64,000 bases of DNA from Leptolyngbya sp. SIOISBB (GCA_010671905.1 JAAHII010000001.1:2108001-2172000), one strand, 5' to 3'. Positions 37,612-48,895 are shown, counted from the first letter of the stretch. Made by a program: numbers and translations. The notes: a model not told the origin generated them from the sequence alone.

Positions 37612-38357
37612 AAGGGTGATTCAGTTTTCAACACATCAACAAACGGCAAACAGATCTCTGCAAGAAACACCCGTCGTAGCACTGCAATGTTTCTTAAACA
37701 GAGAGTTTCGTGAGCCGGAACCGCAGCAAAGTACTGCTCAATTCCGTCACTGACGCCGCCACTTCTTGCCTGCCAATCATGTTGCCTGTGAACACTTTTC
37801 AGTAGAAATCACACGATTGTCAAGAAATCACAACACCCCGTAATAGGGTTTTGTGAACTCAGCTTAGGTAGCGATCGCGCCATCTCAGCTGGCAAACATC
37901 CTTTTTCAAGAAAGGAACTGCTTCCTCAGTCGTAGCAAACACCTGAGAAACTCTATCGAGATAGACCTTAAGCCGACATATTTCAACAGATTGTCGCTGC
38001 GGATACAGTTGTCACAACAAGTCTTGAAATCTTGATTTTTGCCAGAAGAATTGCTGTCAATTCGTCGCCTCCTATCACCCTCTGCTGCTGCAATCAATTC
38101 CTGACAAAGGCCTTAGGCAATCAAGGGGCTTCTACAAAAAAAGTTTTCAAATTGTAAAACAGAAGACATAAAAACATTTTTGCTGCCTCTATGGTCTCCT
38201 CTATGACTTGTAATGACATGTTTGAATTACTTGTAATGACAACATCTGTTGAGTCGCTTTTTGCCGGTGTTGAGCGGCCCGGCGCGTCTGCAATGGGTCT
38301 TGAGATTGCAGGTAAGTGCCCCTGATGAATCCGATGCAAGAGCCATAGAGACAGAGT
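37612..38357. other. Divergent promoter region of the betaine genes
   Basis: A 746-base gap without a gene between the BCCT gene (minus) and the Rieske gene (plus). The part 38100-38240 is AT-rich and holds the duplicated 13-base motif annotated separately. The 37870 area contains one HIP1-like site. Confidence 0.5.
38206..38241 (+). promoter_or_regulatory. Candidate GntR/HutC-type operator (duplicated motif)
   Basis: ACTTGTAATGACA occurs exactly at 38206-38218 and 38229-38241, 23 bases apart, about two helical turns. Each copy has a TGT-N4-ACA dyad, close to the TTGTATAGACAA-type sites of HutC-group regulators. It lies about 120 bases upstream of the Rieske oxygenase start, between divergent betaine genes, with a UTRA-type GntR gene 5 kb away. 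The match to this regulator is inference. Confidence 0.55.
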
Positions 38358-39570
38358 ATGACCCAGGAAAAAAATTGTTGCCCACGCCCCTGAGTTGACC
38401 TTGGTTGATCCTTACGGCAGCTATCAGGAGTCGAATCCGGGGACAGAATCGGCAGTCATCCATCTGGATGATTATCGTCAGCCCGGTTTGCCCGCTGAGG
38501 CTTATACGAGCGATCGCTACCTGCAACAGGAGCGAGAAACGGTGTTCAAGCAATATTGGGTCTGTGTGGGGTTGGCGTCGGATGCCCCCAACCCTGGTGA
38601 CGTCTATCCCGTTGAGGTGGCGGGCATGCCGCTGGTGCTGGTGCGCGATCGCGCCGGTACGCTGCGCGCCTTTCACAACGTGTGCAGTCACCGAGGCCTG
38701 CAGTTGGTGAAAACCAGCTGTAATGTCCAGGGGAGCCTCCGGTGCCCTTATCATTCTTGGACTTACAAGCTGGACGGAAAGCTGAGGAGTACGCCTCATT
38801 TTGGCGGCTACTACAAAGACACCTACGAAGGGTTTGACCGCGACAGCAAAGGGTTGCAGTCAATTCGCTGTGAGCAGTGGCTGGATTTGGTGTTTGTGAA
38901 CTTGTCGGGCGATGCCCCACCGCTGGAAGAGTATCTGCAGCCCGTGCGCGATCGCTGGGCTACCTACGACCTCGACCAACTGCGCCGCGAGCCCCGAGAG
39001 GTGGGACTCACCTGCAATGCCAACTGGAAGCTCGCTGTCGAAAACTTTTCCGAAAGCTATCACCTGACTTGGGTACACCCAGCCCTGAACAGTTGCTCTC
39101 GCATGGAAGACCACTTTGGGTTTGACGTGGGTGATATGCATGTCGGGCAGGGCAGCTTGCTCTACACAAGGGGGGAGATTGAGGGGCGATCGCTCCCCAC
39201 TCTGCCCAATCTGGAGGCCCATCAAAAGGAAACCGTTGCTGAATACATCACCGTTTTTCCCAACTTAATGCTCGGCGTCCATCCTGACTATTTTCTGGTC
39301 TTCATGGTTAATCCACTCAGCCCTGGTAAAACCCAGGAGCGCATGACCTTTTATTTTGTGGGCGATGAGTCGATGACTCCCGAAAATGAAGCCCTGCGAC
39401 ATCTGCCCATCGACCTCTGGCAAGACACCAACGACGAGGACATCGAGATGATCGAGCGCTTGCAGGTCGGACGGCAGTCACCCCGATTTGACGGCGGCTG
39501 TTTTTCGCCCGAACTGGAGCAAACGGTTTATCGATTTCAGCAAAGGGTCGCCCAGGCCGTCGGCGAATGA
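38358..39570 (+). CDS. gbcA: Rieske glycine betaine monooxygenase, oxygenase component, frameshifted at the N-terminus
   Basis: About 403 residues when restored. The Rieske centre is CSHRGLQLV with RCPYHSWTY (Cys-x-His and Cys-x2-His). The mononuclear iron site is NWKLAVENFSESYHLTWVHP (conserved Glu/Asp and two His). This pattern fits GbcA/stachydrine-demethylase-type oxygenases that turn glycine betaine into dimethylglycine plus formaldehyde. The visible frame has only a TTG start (38395). One base removed from the A7 run at 38368-38374 joins it to ATG 38358 (MTQEKIVAHAPELTLVDP). The ferredoxin-reductase partner (GbcB) is not in the window. Confidence 0.87.
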
Positions 39571-39604
39571 TCGCCAATATTGGGTTGGATTACCCGCAAC
39601 ATCC

Positions 39605-39685
39605 TGTAAGGGCGAGACATTTTGGTTAGGGCGTTTCGGTTGAGATGTCAGCGCTGTTCACAAAATGCCTCGCCCCTACGCCACC
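39605..39685. repeat. Long inverted repeat before the dehydrogenase gene
   Basis: GTAAGGGCGAGACATTTTG (39605-39623) pairs with CAAAATGCCTCGCCCCTAC further on, forming a long-looped imperfect hairpin of the dispersed GGGCGAGGCATTTTG class. It lies inside the 195-base gap between the Rieske gene and the dehydrogenase start. Confidence 0.55.
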
Positions 39686-39764
39686 CACCCTCATCGCCCC
39701 CGCATCCACCCTGCCACTCTCACACCCTGCCACCCTCTCACCCACCTCAACCCCGGAGAATTCC

Positions 39765-42188
39765 ATGAAAACCAACGCCACCCTTGTCGTCATCGGTGCT
39801 GGTATCGTCGGCTGTAGCACGACCTATCACCTTGCCAAACAGGGCTGGCAAGATATTGTCGTTGTCGAACAAGGTCCTCTCTTCGCCACTGGTGGCTCCA
39901 CTTCCCATGCTCCCGGTCTGGTATTCCAAACCAACGCCTCCAAAACCATGACCAAGCTGGCCCAGTACACCATCGACCTGTACAGCCAACTCAGCACCGA
40001 CGAAGGTCCCGCCTTTTACCCTTCTGGCGGGATTGAGGTTGCCTATACCGAGGAGCGGATGGCGGAACTGCAGCGCAAACTGGGCTGGGCCAAATCCTGG
40101 GGAGTGGACGGGGCGACCTTGCTGACACCAGCAGAAGTCAAAGCCAAGGTCCCCCTGATGGATGAAACCAGGATTCTTGGCGGCTACTACGTGCCCACCG
40201 ACGGTATCGCCAAAGCTTTGAGGGCGGCGGAAGCCCTAGCCAACTACGCCACAGCAGCAGGCGCTGCTGAGTTCTATGGCAACACGACCGTCATGGATAT
40301 TGAAGTGGGCGACGGACAGGTCAAGGCCGTTATCACCGACCAAGGTCGTATCGAGACCGATAAAGTGCTCGTCTGTGCGGGCATTTGGGGGCCACGCATT
40401 GGCCGTATGGTGGGCGAAGTCATTCCCCTGACTCCCGTGCAACATCAATATGTGAAAACCGCACCGGTTCCTGAGCTGGCTGGGGAAACGGAGGAAGTCA
40501 ACTACCCCATGGTGCGCCACCAGGATCATGCGATGTATTTCCGACAGCATGGGGACTGCTGGGGCATCGGCTCCTATCAGCACGAGCCATTGTTGGTCGA
40601 TCCTGACAACATCTTGCCTTATGCCGAAGCGCCAGTCATGCCGTCGGTCAAGCCCTTTACCGAAGAGCACTTTGGCCCTGCCTGGGAGTCCACAAAGGAG
40701 CTTTTTCCCGCGCTCAAGAACGCCGAGCTGCCCTACAAAATCAACGGCATGTTTTCCTTCACGCCGGATAGCGGTTCCGTGATTGGTGAATCGACTAAGG
40801 CCAAGGGTTTTTGGGTGGCAGAAGCCGTCTGGGTGACCCACGGCGGCGGGATCGGCAAAATCGTCGCCGAACTGATGACCACTGGCGTCCCCAGCCTCGA
40901 CATTCACGAAATGGATATTCACCGCTTTCCCGACGTGTGTAAGAGCGGCGACTTCATTACCCGTGCCAGCGCGCAGCAGTATGACGAGGTGTACGACATT
41001 ATTCACCCCCTCGATCAGCAAACCCACTCGCGGGAGCTACGGGTCAGCCCTTTTTATCCGCGCCTGCAGGAACTGGGCGCTCAATTCATTTTCAGTGCGG
41101 GGTGGGAGCGGCCCCAGTGGTTCAAATCCAACATTGCCCTGTTGGAAGACTATGATGTCCCGCCGCGTCATGGCTGGGAGGCGAAACACTGGTCGCCGAT
41201 TCAGGGAGCCGAACATTTAGCCACCCGCGATCGCGTGGCCCTCTACGACCTCACCCCCTTCGCCAAATTTGAAATCACCGGTTCTGGCGTGGTGGACTAT
41301 CTCCAATCCCTCTGCTCCAACAACGTGGATAAGCCCGTCGGCAAGGTGATTTACACCGCCATGCTGGATGAAAATGGCGGCATCATGTGTGACCTCACGG
41401 TCAGCCGCTTGGGGACAGAAAAGTACTGGGTGATCACGGGCGGTTCCGTCCACGGACATGACCTGGCCTGGATGCAGGCACATTTACCAGATGACGGCTC
41501 TGTCCGCATTAACGATATCTCCTCTAGCTACTGCTGTGTCGGTCTTTGGGGACCGAAAGCTCCCGATGTGCTGCAAGCCGTGACCCAAACGGACGTCTCA
41601 AAACCACAGTTCAAGTTCTTCACCAATCAGTCGATCCGTATCGGCAATATTCCGGTGCTGGCGGTGCGCGTCTCCTATGTGGGTGAGGAAGGCTGGGAAA
41701 TCTATGCGCCGATGGAGTGCGGTCTGAAGCTGTGGGATACCCTGTGGGCGGCGGGTCAGTCGCACGGCATCATCGCGGCAGGTCTGGCAGCCTTTGAAAC
41801 CCTGCGGTTGGAAAAGGGCTTTTTACTGTGGGGCACCGACATTCACACGGAATACGACCCTTACGAAGCCGGTTTGGGCTTCGCGGTGAAGCTGAACCAG
41901 GGCGATTTCATCGGCAAAACAGCTTTGTTGCAACGAAAAGAATACGCTAGCCGTCAGCTCTGTTTTCTCACCCTGGATGATCCGACGGCGGTGGTGATGG
42001 GGAAGGAACCCGTGCTGGCAGACGGTAAAGTGCTGGGTTATGCCACCAGTGCGGGTTACGGCTATAGTTTGGGGCGCGGTGTGGTGTATGCCTATCTGCC
42101 GTTGGGCTACGCTCAACCTGGCACATCGGTCACGGTGGAATATTTCGGCAAGGCTTTGGCCGCGACGGTGGTAGAAAAGCTGCTTTGA
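39765..42188 (+). CDS. Dimethylglycine/sarcosine dehydrogenase-like flavoprotein with GcvT domain
   Basis: 807 residues from ATG 39765 with GGAG upstream; a longer frame to 39645 crosses a repeat and is rejected. The N-terminal FAD domain (VVIGAGIVGCSTTYHLA) contains GGSTSHAPGLVFQ, whose His is the covalent FAD site of DMGDH-type enzymes. The middle is the FAD-oxidase fold. The C-terminal half is a tetrahydrofolate-binding GcvT-like domain (LYDLTPFAKFEITG, YVGEEGWEIYAPMECG, FETLRLEKGFLLWGTDI). It removes methyl groups from dimethylglycine or sarcosine, capturing them as methylene-THF. It follows the Rieske gene directly, as the pathway order requires. Confidence 0.92.
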   Translation: MKTNATLVVIGAGIVGCSTTYHLAKQGWQDIVVVEQGPLFATGGSTSHAPGLVFQTNASKTMTKLAQYTIDLYSQLSTDEGPAFYPSGGIEVAYTEERMAELQRKLGWAKSWGVDGATLLTPAEVKAKVPLMDETRILGGYYVPTDGIAKALRAAEALANYATAAGAAEFYGNTTVMDIEVGDGQVKAVITDQGRIETDKVLVCAGIWGPRIGRMVGEVIPLTPVQHQYVKTAPVPELAGETEEVNYPMVRHQDHAMYFRQHGDCWGIGSYQHEPLLVDPDNILPYAEAPVMPSVKPFTEEHFGPAWESTKELFPALKNAELPYKINGMFSFTPDSGSVIGESTKAKGFWVAEAVWVTHGGGIGKIVAELMTTGVPSLDIHEMDIHRFPDVCKSGDFITRASAQQYDEVYDIIHPLDQQTHSRELRVSPFYPRLQELGAQFIFSAGWERPQWFKSNIALLEDYDVPPRHGWEAKHWSPIQGAEHLATRDRVALYDLTPFAKFEITGSGVVDYLQSLCSNNVDKPVGKVIYTAMLDENGGIMCDLTVSRLGTEKYWVITGGSVHGHDLAWMQAHLPDDGSVRINDISSSYCCVGLWGPKAPDVLQAVTQTDVSKPQFKFFTNQSIRIGNIPVLAVRVSYVGEEGWEIYAPMECGLKLWDTLWAAGQSHGIIAAGLAAFETLRLEKGFLLWGTDIHTEYDPYEAGLGFAVKLNQGDFIGKTALLQRKEYASRQLCFLTLDDPTAVVMGKEPVLADGKVLGYATSAGYGYSLGRGVVYAYLPLGYAQPGTSVTVEYFGKALAATVVEKLL

Positions 42189-42274
42189 TCTTTCATTTGG
42201 ATTGGATAGATCCCTACAGTGTTTGATTAACTGGCGATTATGGATATAGACATGGTTGCCAGGAAGGTTTTGTG

Positions 42275-42901
42275 ATGAGAATACGGCTGCGATTTTGGCT
42301 GTCATCCACTGGTCGCTTTTTCGGAATCGCTTTAGCCAGCTTCGTAATGACGGCTTGTTGGCCAAGTGAGTATCCTCCCAGACTCGTTTCACAAGTTGAG
42401 TATGAAACCAGCGAACACATTGTAAAGGAGACAATTTATGAGCAGGCAGGATGGTCAGACCCCATCTATAAGCGAATTTACGAGATCGACGGAGAGGTCA
42501 TTGCCCAATTTGAAGATGAATCTGATGTGGGTATTGCAGCCCAAAATCCCCCTCGTATCGTTGCAGAATGGCTGGTGATTACCAGTGCCAGCCGGGTCTT
42601 TTTTTGGCAGCCCGATTCTGAGCTAGTGGAGTTCTATCCGTGGTTGGCTGAGGAATGGGAAAACTTTTCTAATCAGGAACAATGGGGATTTCAGTTAAAT
42701 GGGTTTTACGACTATGCGGCCGAGGATGTGCAAATTTTAAGCGCATCCGCATCTCAGCCCCAGCGATGGCTTGTGACTTATCGCTGCGTCGGTCTCATCT
42801 GCCCTGAAACAGATAGTCCATTCAATGCACCGGAGAGTATCCAATTTTATTCAGACGATCAAGGTCAGACATTTCACCTGTTGCGGCCAGAGGCTTCCTG
42901 A
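42275..42901 (+). CDS. Putative lipoprotein of unknown function
   Basis: About 208 residues from ATG 42275 (GTG 42272 is also in frame). It has a basic start (MRIRLRFWLSSTGRFFG) and a hydrophobic segment ending in FVMTAC, which resembles a lipobox with Cys about residue 28. The mature part is acidic and tryptophan/tyrosine-rich with no recognised domain; a CVGLICP pair may form a disulfide. It lies in the same direction as the betaine genes and just before the MetF-like gene. No known family; a binding or chaperone role outside the membrane is a guess. Confidence 0.6.
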   Translation: MRIRLRFWLSSTGRFFGIALASFVMTACWPSEYPPRLVSQVEYETSEHIVKETIYEQAGWSDPIYKRIYEIDGEVIAQFEDESDVGIAAQNPPRIVAEWLVITSASRVFFWQPDSELVEFYPWLAEEWENFSNQEQWGFQLNGFYDYAAEDVQILSASASQPQRWLVTYRCVGLICPETDSPFNAPESIQFYSDDQGQTFHLLRPEAS

Positions 42902-42948
42902 AGCAAGCCCTGGCACTGCCCACACAAGCTGAGAGAAAGACTGAACCG

Positions 42949-43731
42949 ATGCAGTTTTCTATCGAAGTCACGCCGAAAGTCGATGTCTCAGCCTTGCCTG
43001 CGACGATTCGAGAGGTATCGATTACGTACTTGCCAGGGGCGGATTATCGCGATGTGGTGGTCCAAGCAGCACGGTTGCGACAGCTAGGATTTGACCCCAT
43101 TCCCCATGTACCCGCGAGAACCCTCCGCGATCGCACCCACCTCTCCAACTACCTCACCGCCCTCAAAACCGAAGCGGATATTCACCAAGTGCTGCTCATT
43201 GGCGGCAGTCCTGAGCGCCCCGTTGGCCCCTTTACCTCCACCCTAGATCTTTTGGAAACGGGACTCTTTGACGGACTCAGAATCGGCGTCGCTGGACACC
43301 CAGAAGGCATGCCGGTCTTGAGTGAGCAGGAGTGAGATCGCTTCCTGGCTTTGAAAAACCAATATGCCCGTGACACCGGCACTGAGATGTTCGTCATGAC
43401 CCAGTGGTCATTGGATATGGCCACCATTCACCGCTGGCTCGATCGCATCGAAGCCTTCAACACGCTGCCCATCTACCTCGGCATTGCTGGCCCGACGACG
43501 CCTGCTATGTTGCTGAAATTTGCCCATATCTGTGGGGTCAGAACCAGTCTGCTAGGATTGCGTCACCAATCCGGCCGCCTCGGCAAACTGCTCACTGTGC
43601 AAACACCCGATTATCTGGTGGATGGTCTGGCCGGACGCATTGACCATTTTCATCTCTATACCTTTGGCGGGCTTCAGCGATCGGGCGACTGGCTCGCCAC
43701 TCGCCAATCCGACCTCGGCATCCCGGCGTGA
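42949..43731 (+). pseudogene. Methylenetetrahydrofolate reductase-like (MetF) gene interrupted by TGA
   Basis: One frame of 260 codons, broken by an in-frame TGA at 43333-43335 (after VLSEQE, before DRFLALKNQYARDTG). The two halves together make a short MetF-like TIM barrel: IREVSITYLPGADYRDVV, HQVLLIGGSPERPVGP, RIGVAGHPEGMPVL, then VMTQWSLDMATIHRW and LPIYLGIAGPTTPAMLL. The reaction would reduce methylene-THF to methyl-THF, or run in the oxidising direction when THF carries betaine-derived methyl groups. A TGG-to-TGA change would explain the stop. A second start (ATG 43387) could make a C-terminal piece. It sits between the lipoprotein and serine dehydratase genes, part of the betaine block. 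Confidence 0.78.
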
Positions 43732-43760
43732 CATATCGGTTTCCCGCCAATATCCCTTAC

Positions 43761-43780
43761 GGGCGCACGGCCGTGCGCCC
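43761..43780. repeat. 20-bp perfect palindrome before sdaA
   Basis: GGGCGCACGGCCGTGCGCCC lies directly before the sdaA start codon (43788), where a ribosome-binding site would be expected. Same class as 5431-5450 and 7931-7956. Confidence 0.8.
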
Positions 43781-43787
43781 CAACGCC

Positions 43788-45179
<1,392 letters not shown>

Positions 45180-45446
45180 TCGCCGAGCACTGAAGTGATT
45201 TCGGCCCAAGATTATCTCGGCATTTTCAGGTTGAGGTTAGTGAAAAGTCCAGAAGCAATCGTGAGCCAGTTGCGACGATGGCCCCAGTATGGCGAACATC
45301 ACTTTTGGCTGAGACTTGCTTGGATGGCACGTGTTTGTGATGGCGATCGCTCACACAAACGATAACGAACACAAAATTCGGTTGGGAAAACCACCATTGC
45401 GAACTGTTTTCATGATCACCACCGCCCGCAATAGAGTTTTGCCCCC

Positions 45447-45557
45447 ATGACCCCGGAACAAGTACAAGGACTTTGGATCTGCTTCGCCATCACCCTAGCG
45501 ATGGTCATCGTTTGCCCCGCCGTCTTGTGGGCACTGCTCCCCCAAACGAATGCTTGA
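45447..45557 (+). CDS. 36-residue single-span membrane protein
   Basis: ATG 45447 opens a 36-codon frame (MTPEQVQGLWICFAITLAMV, then IVCPAVLWALLPQTNA). It has an acidic/polar start, one clear membrane span of about 22 residues and a short polar tail. It is too short for ordinary calling, but the composition is protein-like, similar to small subunits of membrane complexes. It lies 267 bases after sdaA; no close ribosome-binding site is evident. The function is unknown; a transport-complex subunit is possible. Confidence 0.45.
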   Translation: MTPEQVQGLWICFAITLAMVIVCPAVLWALLPQTNA

Positions 45558-45719
45558 CTGGCTCACCAACAGCGCTGCGAGCTGACGACTTTTCTCTTTG
45601 AGAGATTTGAGACAACACACGGCTCCTTCCGGCGATCGCTGGCAGGAGCTTTCCTAGTTCAGTTTTCCGCTGATGATCGCAGCAAATCCCATTGATACCA
45701 TTATCGGATAGGAGTTCTA

Positions 45720-45761
45720 ACCTCCTCATTCCGACCTCCTCATTCCGACCTCCTCATGCCG
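45720..45761. repeat. 14-bp tandem repeat, three units
   Basis: ACCTCCTCATTCCG is repeated at 45720, 45734 and 45748 (third unit with one change). Related single units lie near 340, 31760 and 52670. Confidence 0.8.
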
Positions 45762-45809
45762 CATTCTGCTGTAACCGGAATCGGGGGAGAATGAGGCGAA
45801 CGAGGGCAA

Positions 45810-47837
45810 TTAGGAAGCTGGATTGGCTGGTAAATTTGGTACCTGCCGCGTGGTGGGCGGCAGGGGGGTTAATGAGGCTGGTGCTGATCGCTCCCAACTG
45901 GGCGAAAGATCGTCTGTTGGTGTGAAGATAGTGGTTTCTTCGGTGCGTCCCCGTAACAAAATGCGGCCTCGTTTCTCCAATTGGAAATGCGTGTGCACAT
46001 ACTCGTAGGTGGCGTCGCTCAGCAAGATCGGATAGCGGATATCACCTGCCATCGTCTTGGTCACCTCTTGTAGACGCGCCGCGATATTGACGGTATCCCC
46101 AAAGAGTGAATAGCTGGCACGATGGCGACTCCCCACCGTGCCCCCAACGAGAGTACCAGTGTGAATGCCAATGCCGAGTTTAATTTGAGGCCAGTCTTTA
46201 GCCGCAAATTCTGCGTTGAGGTCCTGTAGTCGTTCGATGATGGCCAGACTGGTATGGACGGCGGCGATCGCGCTATGGCGAATCGTGGTTTCTTCGGTCT
46301 GAGTGACGAGGCCACCAAAGGCCGCCATGATGGAATCGCCGATGTACTTATCCACAATGCCCCCGTGGGCCATGATGCAATCGGTCATGACTTCAAAGTA
46401 GCGGTTCAGCCAGGGCAGCAAAATGTCTGACGGGAGCTTTTCGCTGATGGCACTGAAGCCCCGAATATCGACAAAGAGGAGCGTGGCCCTCAAGGTCTGC
46501 GAGTGAATCATCCCATCGGTCAGCAATTCTTGCTGATGCTGCCAGATGAATTTGGCCATCTCTGGAGAGAGGTTAATTTGAAACAAATCCATCAAGGTTT
46601 GCCGTTCTCGCTGTTCGACAAATTGGCACGCCATCAGGGCGAAGACACTGGCTCCCATGGGGGCGGCTACTGGCAGCCATAGCCCAGTCAAGAAACTACC
46701 GTAGACCAGGGCACTCCATAGCGGCAGCGCGGCCAACATGACCAACAGCCGCCCTCGAACTTTCAGGGGTTTCAGCACTAGACTGCTACCGAATCCCACC
46801 AACGCAATACAGACTAAGGCCCAACCTGGGGCGAGGCGGCGCAAGAAGCGATCGTTCAGCAAGTTGTCAACAATAGCCGCATGGAGATAGATACTCGCGG
46901 TGGGGATGCGGCGCTCAAACGGAGTGCGGATAGCCTCCCGCGTTTCGCCGACCATCCCGACGGAGGTATAGCCCAGCAGGACAATTTTGTTTTGCAGCTG
47001 ATCGATGAGGTCGCCATCCTCATCCGTTAAGACATCCACAAAGGATAGGGTGGTCAACTGCGACTGGGGGGAAGTTGCGGCTGGCTGGCGTGTCGCCCCT
47101 GGCCAGTTGATCCAGAGGGGGGAGGTGCGGTCAAATCGATGCGGTTGCGTCAGAAACTCTGATCGGATTTGAGGCACGTCGATGGGCTCAGCCGTAATGA
47201 GGTTTTGCAGGCTGTGTTGATATGCTTCGGCGATCGCGATCGCGAAACTCGCGGCAATTTGAGTGCCTTCAATTTCATAGAGAAAGGCTTGTCGGCTCAA
47301 GCCATCCGTATCGGAAAGATGATTGACGTGCCCCAGTCTCACAAAGCCTTCTGTGGGACCAATCAAGCTAGGTGACACCTGCAGAAAATTGCCATAGGGG
47401 TCGCTGCCGATGGCCAGCACCACATTGCTGCTGAGGCGGATACTATCGGCTAATTGGGCATCCTCTGAGGCGGCTTCGGGCATCAGGATACCAAGGCCGA
47501 TCGCGGCCGGTTGTACCGCCATCAACCGGTCTAGCAGCTGGGTGTACTGATCGCGTGACCAGGGGTAAGCCCCATAGGCGGCTAAGCTGGCCTCATCAAT
47601 CGCAATGACGGCAACGCGCTCATCCCACTGGATCGGATGCAAGCGATCTCGCACTAGAAATAAGCTCGTGTAGGCAACCCGTTCAATGGGTTCCCAGGCA
47701 CCCACTGCCCATAGGCCGACGCTCAACAAGGTAGCGGCAAGTCCTGCGACTAGAACCGATGGCGTACCTTGGGCGCTCGTTCTGTCAGACCAACAGGAGC
47801 GTGCGAACGCTTTAATGGGATGGAAACTCAATCGCAT
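45810..47837 (-). CDS. CHASE2-domain class III nucleotide cyclase
   Basis: This 675-residue protein has an N-terminal membrane helix, a large extracytoplasmic CHASE2 domain (about 45-325, VRDRLHPIQWDERVAVIAID), three membrane helices (about 330-400) and a class III cyclase domain (about 445-630). The catalytic metal sites are LFVDIRGFSAI and DKYIGDSIMAAFGG, and SYSLFGDTVNIAARLQ completes the site. The Lys in DKYIGD favours ATP as substrate; adenylate cyclase is the likely activity. The FecR-type gene directly upstream is the typical cyanobacterial partner. The C-terminal Pro/Ser-rich tail is non-catalytic. Confidence 0.92.
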   Translation of the reverse strand: MRLSFHPIKAFARSCWSDRTSAQGTPSVLVAGLAATLLSVGLWAVGAWEPIERVAYTSLFLVRDRLHPIQWDERVAVIAIDEASLAAYGAYPWSRDQYTQLLDRLMAVQPAAIGLGILMPEAASEDAQLADSIRLSSNVVLAIGSDPYGNFLQVSPSLIGPTEGFVRLGHVNHLSDTDGLSRQAFLYEIEGTQIAASFAIAIAEAYQHSLQNLITAEPIDVPQIRSEFLTQPHRFDRTSPLWINWPGATRQPAATSPQSQLTTLSFVDVLTDEDGDLIDQLQNKIVLLGYTSVGMVGETREAIRTPFERRIPTASIYLHAAIVDNLLNDRFLRRLAPGWALVCIALVGFGSSLVLKPLKVRGRLLVMLAALPLWSALVYGSFLTGLWLPVAAPMGASVFALMACQFVEQRERQTLMDLFQINLSPEMAKFIWQHQQELLTDGMIHSQTLRATLLFVDIRGFSAISEKLPSDILLPWLNRYFEVMTDCIMAHGGIVDKYIGDSIMAAFGGLVTQTEETTIRHSAIAAVHTSLAIIERLQDLNAEFAAKDWPQIKLGIGIHTGTLVGGTVGSRHRASYSLFGDTVNIAARLQEVTKTMAGDIRYPILLSDATYEYVHTHFQLEKRGRILLRGRTEETTIFTPTDDLSPSWERSAPASLTPLPPTTRQVPNLPANPAS

Positions 47838-48039
47838 AGATAATCAGCACCACCATGGGTCAGAATCAAAGAATTTGTCAGCGATGGCCAAAGGCGGTAA
47901 AGCCCGGCTCTGGCACTGTTGACCAGCGGTGCCAGAGCGAAGACTGCATTGACAGTCTTGTGGGGTTGGGAAGGTCTGGTTTGATACGGTCATGCGGTCA
48001 CTTTCCTGTAGGGCATTTGCGGTGAGTGCGTGGCCTCCT

Positions 48040-48895
48040 TTAGCGCTCTATATCGTTGAATTGCCAACTGTTGAGACGGTGCTCACGAGACTCTCCCAAA
48101 GGATTTTGCACCACAAATACCACGCTGCGATTGGCGCTCCCGAGCCGGACTGTTTGTTCAAAATAGCCCGTCGGCGAGATCGGAATTTCCGTATTTCTAT
48201 AGGTCAGAGAATTAGTGGGATCGATGCGTCCAGCTAGAGCAAGCGTGTTGCCGCGTCGAGATATCTGGAACCACTCCAGATTCAGCTCGCGATCTAAACG
48301 CGTTGGCACCGTGGGCGGTTCGCCTGGACGAATTAGTGTCGCTAACCCTTCATCGACGGTAACGGTGACTGATTCGGCGGTCACTTCTACGGTGCCCTCG
48401 ACCGTCCCCACACTCGTTTTACCCGCCTCGTCGACAATGACCCCAAAGTCGGTACCCCGGACAGCCGCCACCCCGCTCGGCGTTTGTAGCTCTAATAGGG
48501 TATTGGGATTCGTAAACGGGCGGGCCTGAATCCGGGCTTGCCCCCCGATCAACCTCTAGCACCGTGATCCGTGCCCCATCGGCCAAAATATCCAGTTGCT
48601 GTACCCGGAGCTGGGTGTTCTGAGCGACGGCTACTGAGCCAATCCCCGTATCCAGCGATAGATTGGCACTGGCCTGTTGCTGGGTGATTAACTCGTCGCC
48701 GACTTTGACTAGACGATCGCCGACCCGCGCCGGACGAGCCGCGCTAGTTTGAATCATTACCGTGCCGGCGATGCGATCGACTTCTAGCCAGCGCTCGGGG
48801 GTCTGCGCCAGCAGTGGCATGCCACTGCTGAGGCCGACAATCGTTGCCGTAACCAGGGTTCCTAGCAACAGCCAAGGCAGCGATCGAGGGCGCAT
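48040..48895 (-). CDS. FecR-domain periplasmic protein, frameshifted in this copy
   Basis: About 284 residues when restored, from ATG 48895 (MRPRSLPWLLLGTLVTATIV, a signal peptide). The FecR-like core spans both frames: GDRLVKVGDELITQQQASAN, ITVLEVDRG | QARIQARPF, then ELQTPSGVAAVRGTDFGVIV. The joint is a C6 run at 48541-48546 (G6 on the coding strand); five restores the frame. The C-terminal part (about 195-284) looks like an Ig-like beta module. FecR proteins of this kind lie beside CHASE2 cyclases in cyanobacteria and probably present a cell-surface signal. The intergenic spacing to the cyclase is about 200 bases. Confidence 0.85.

Noticed and set aside
40236-41027. 263-codon minus-strand frame within the dimethylglycine dehydrogenase gene
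   Set aside because: Antisense shadow of a high-GC gene with a clear family match.
45660-45780. CRISPR-like array
   Set aside because: The 14-bp units are contiguous without spacers; it is a simple tandem repeat.
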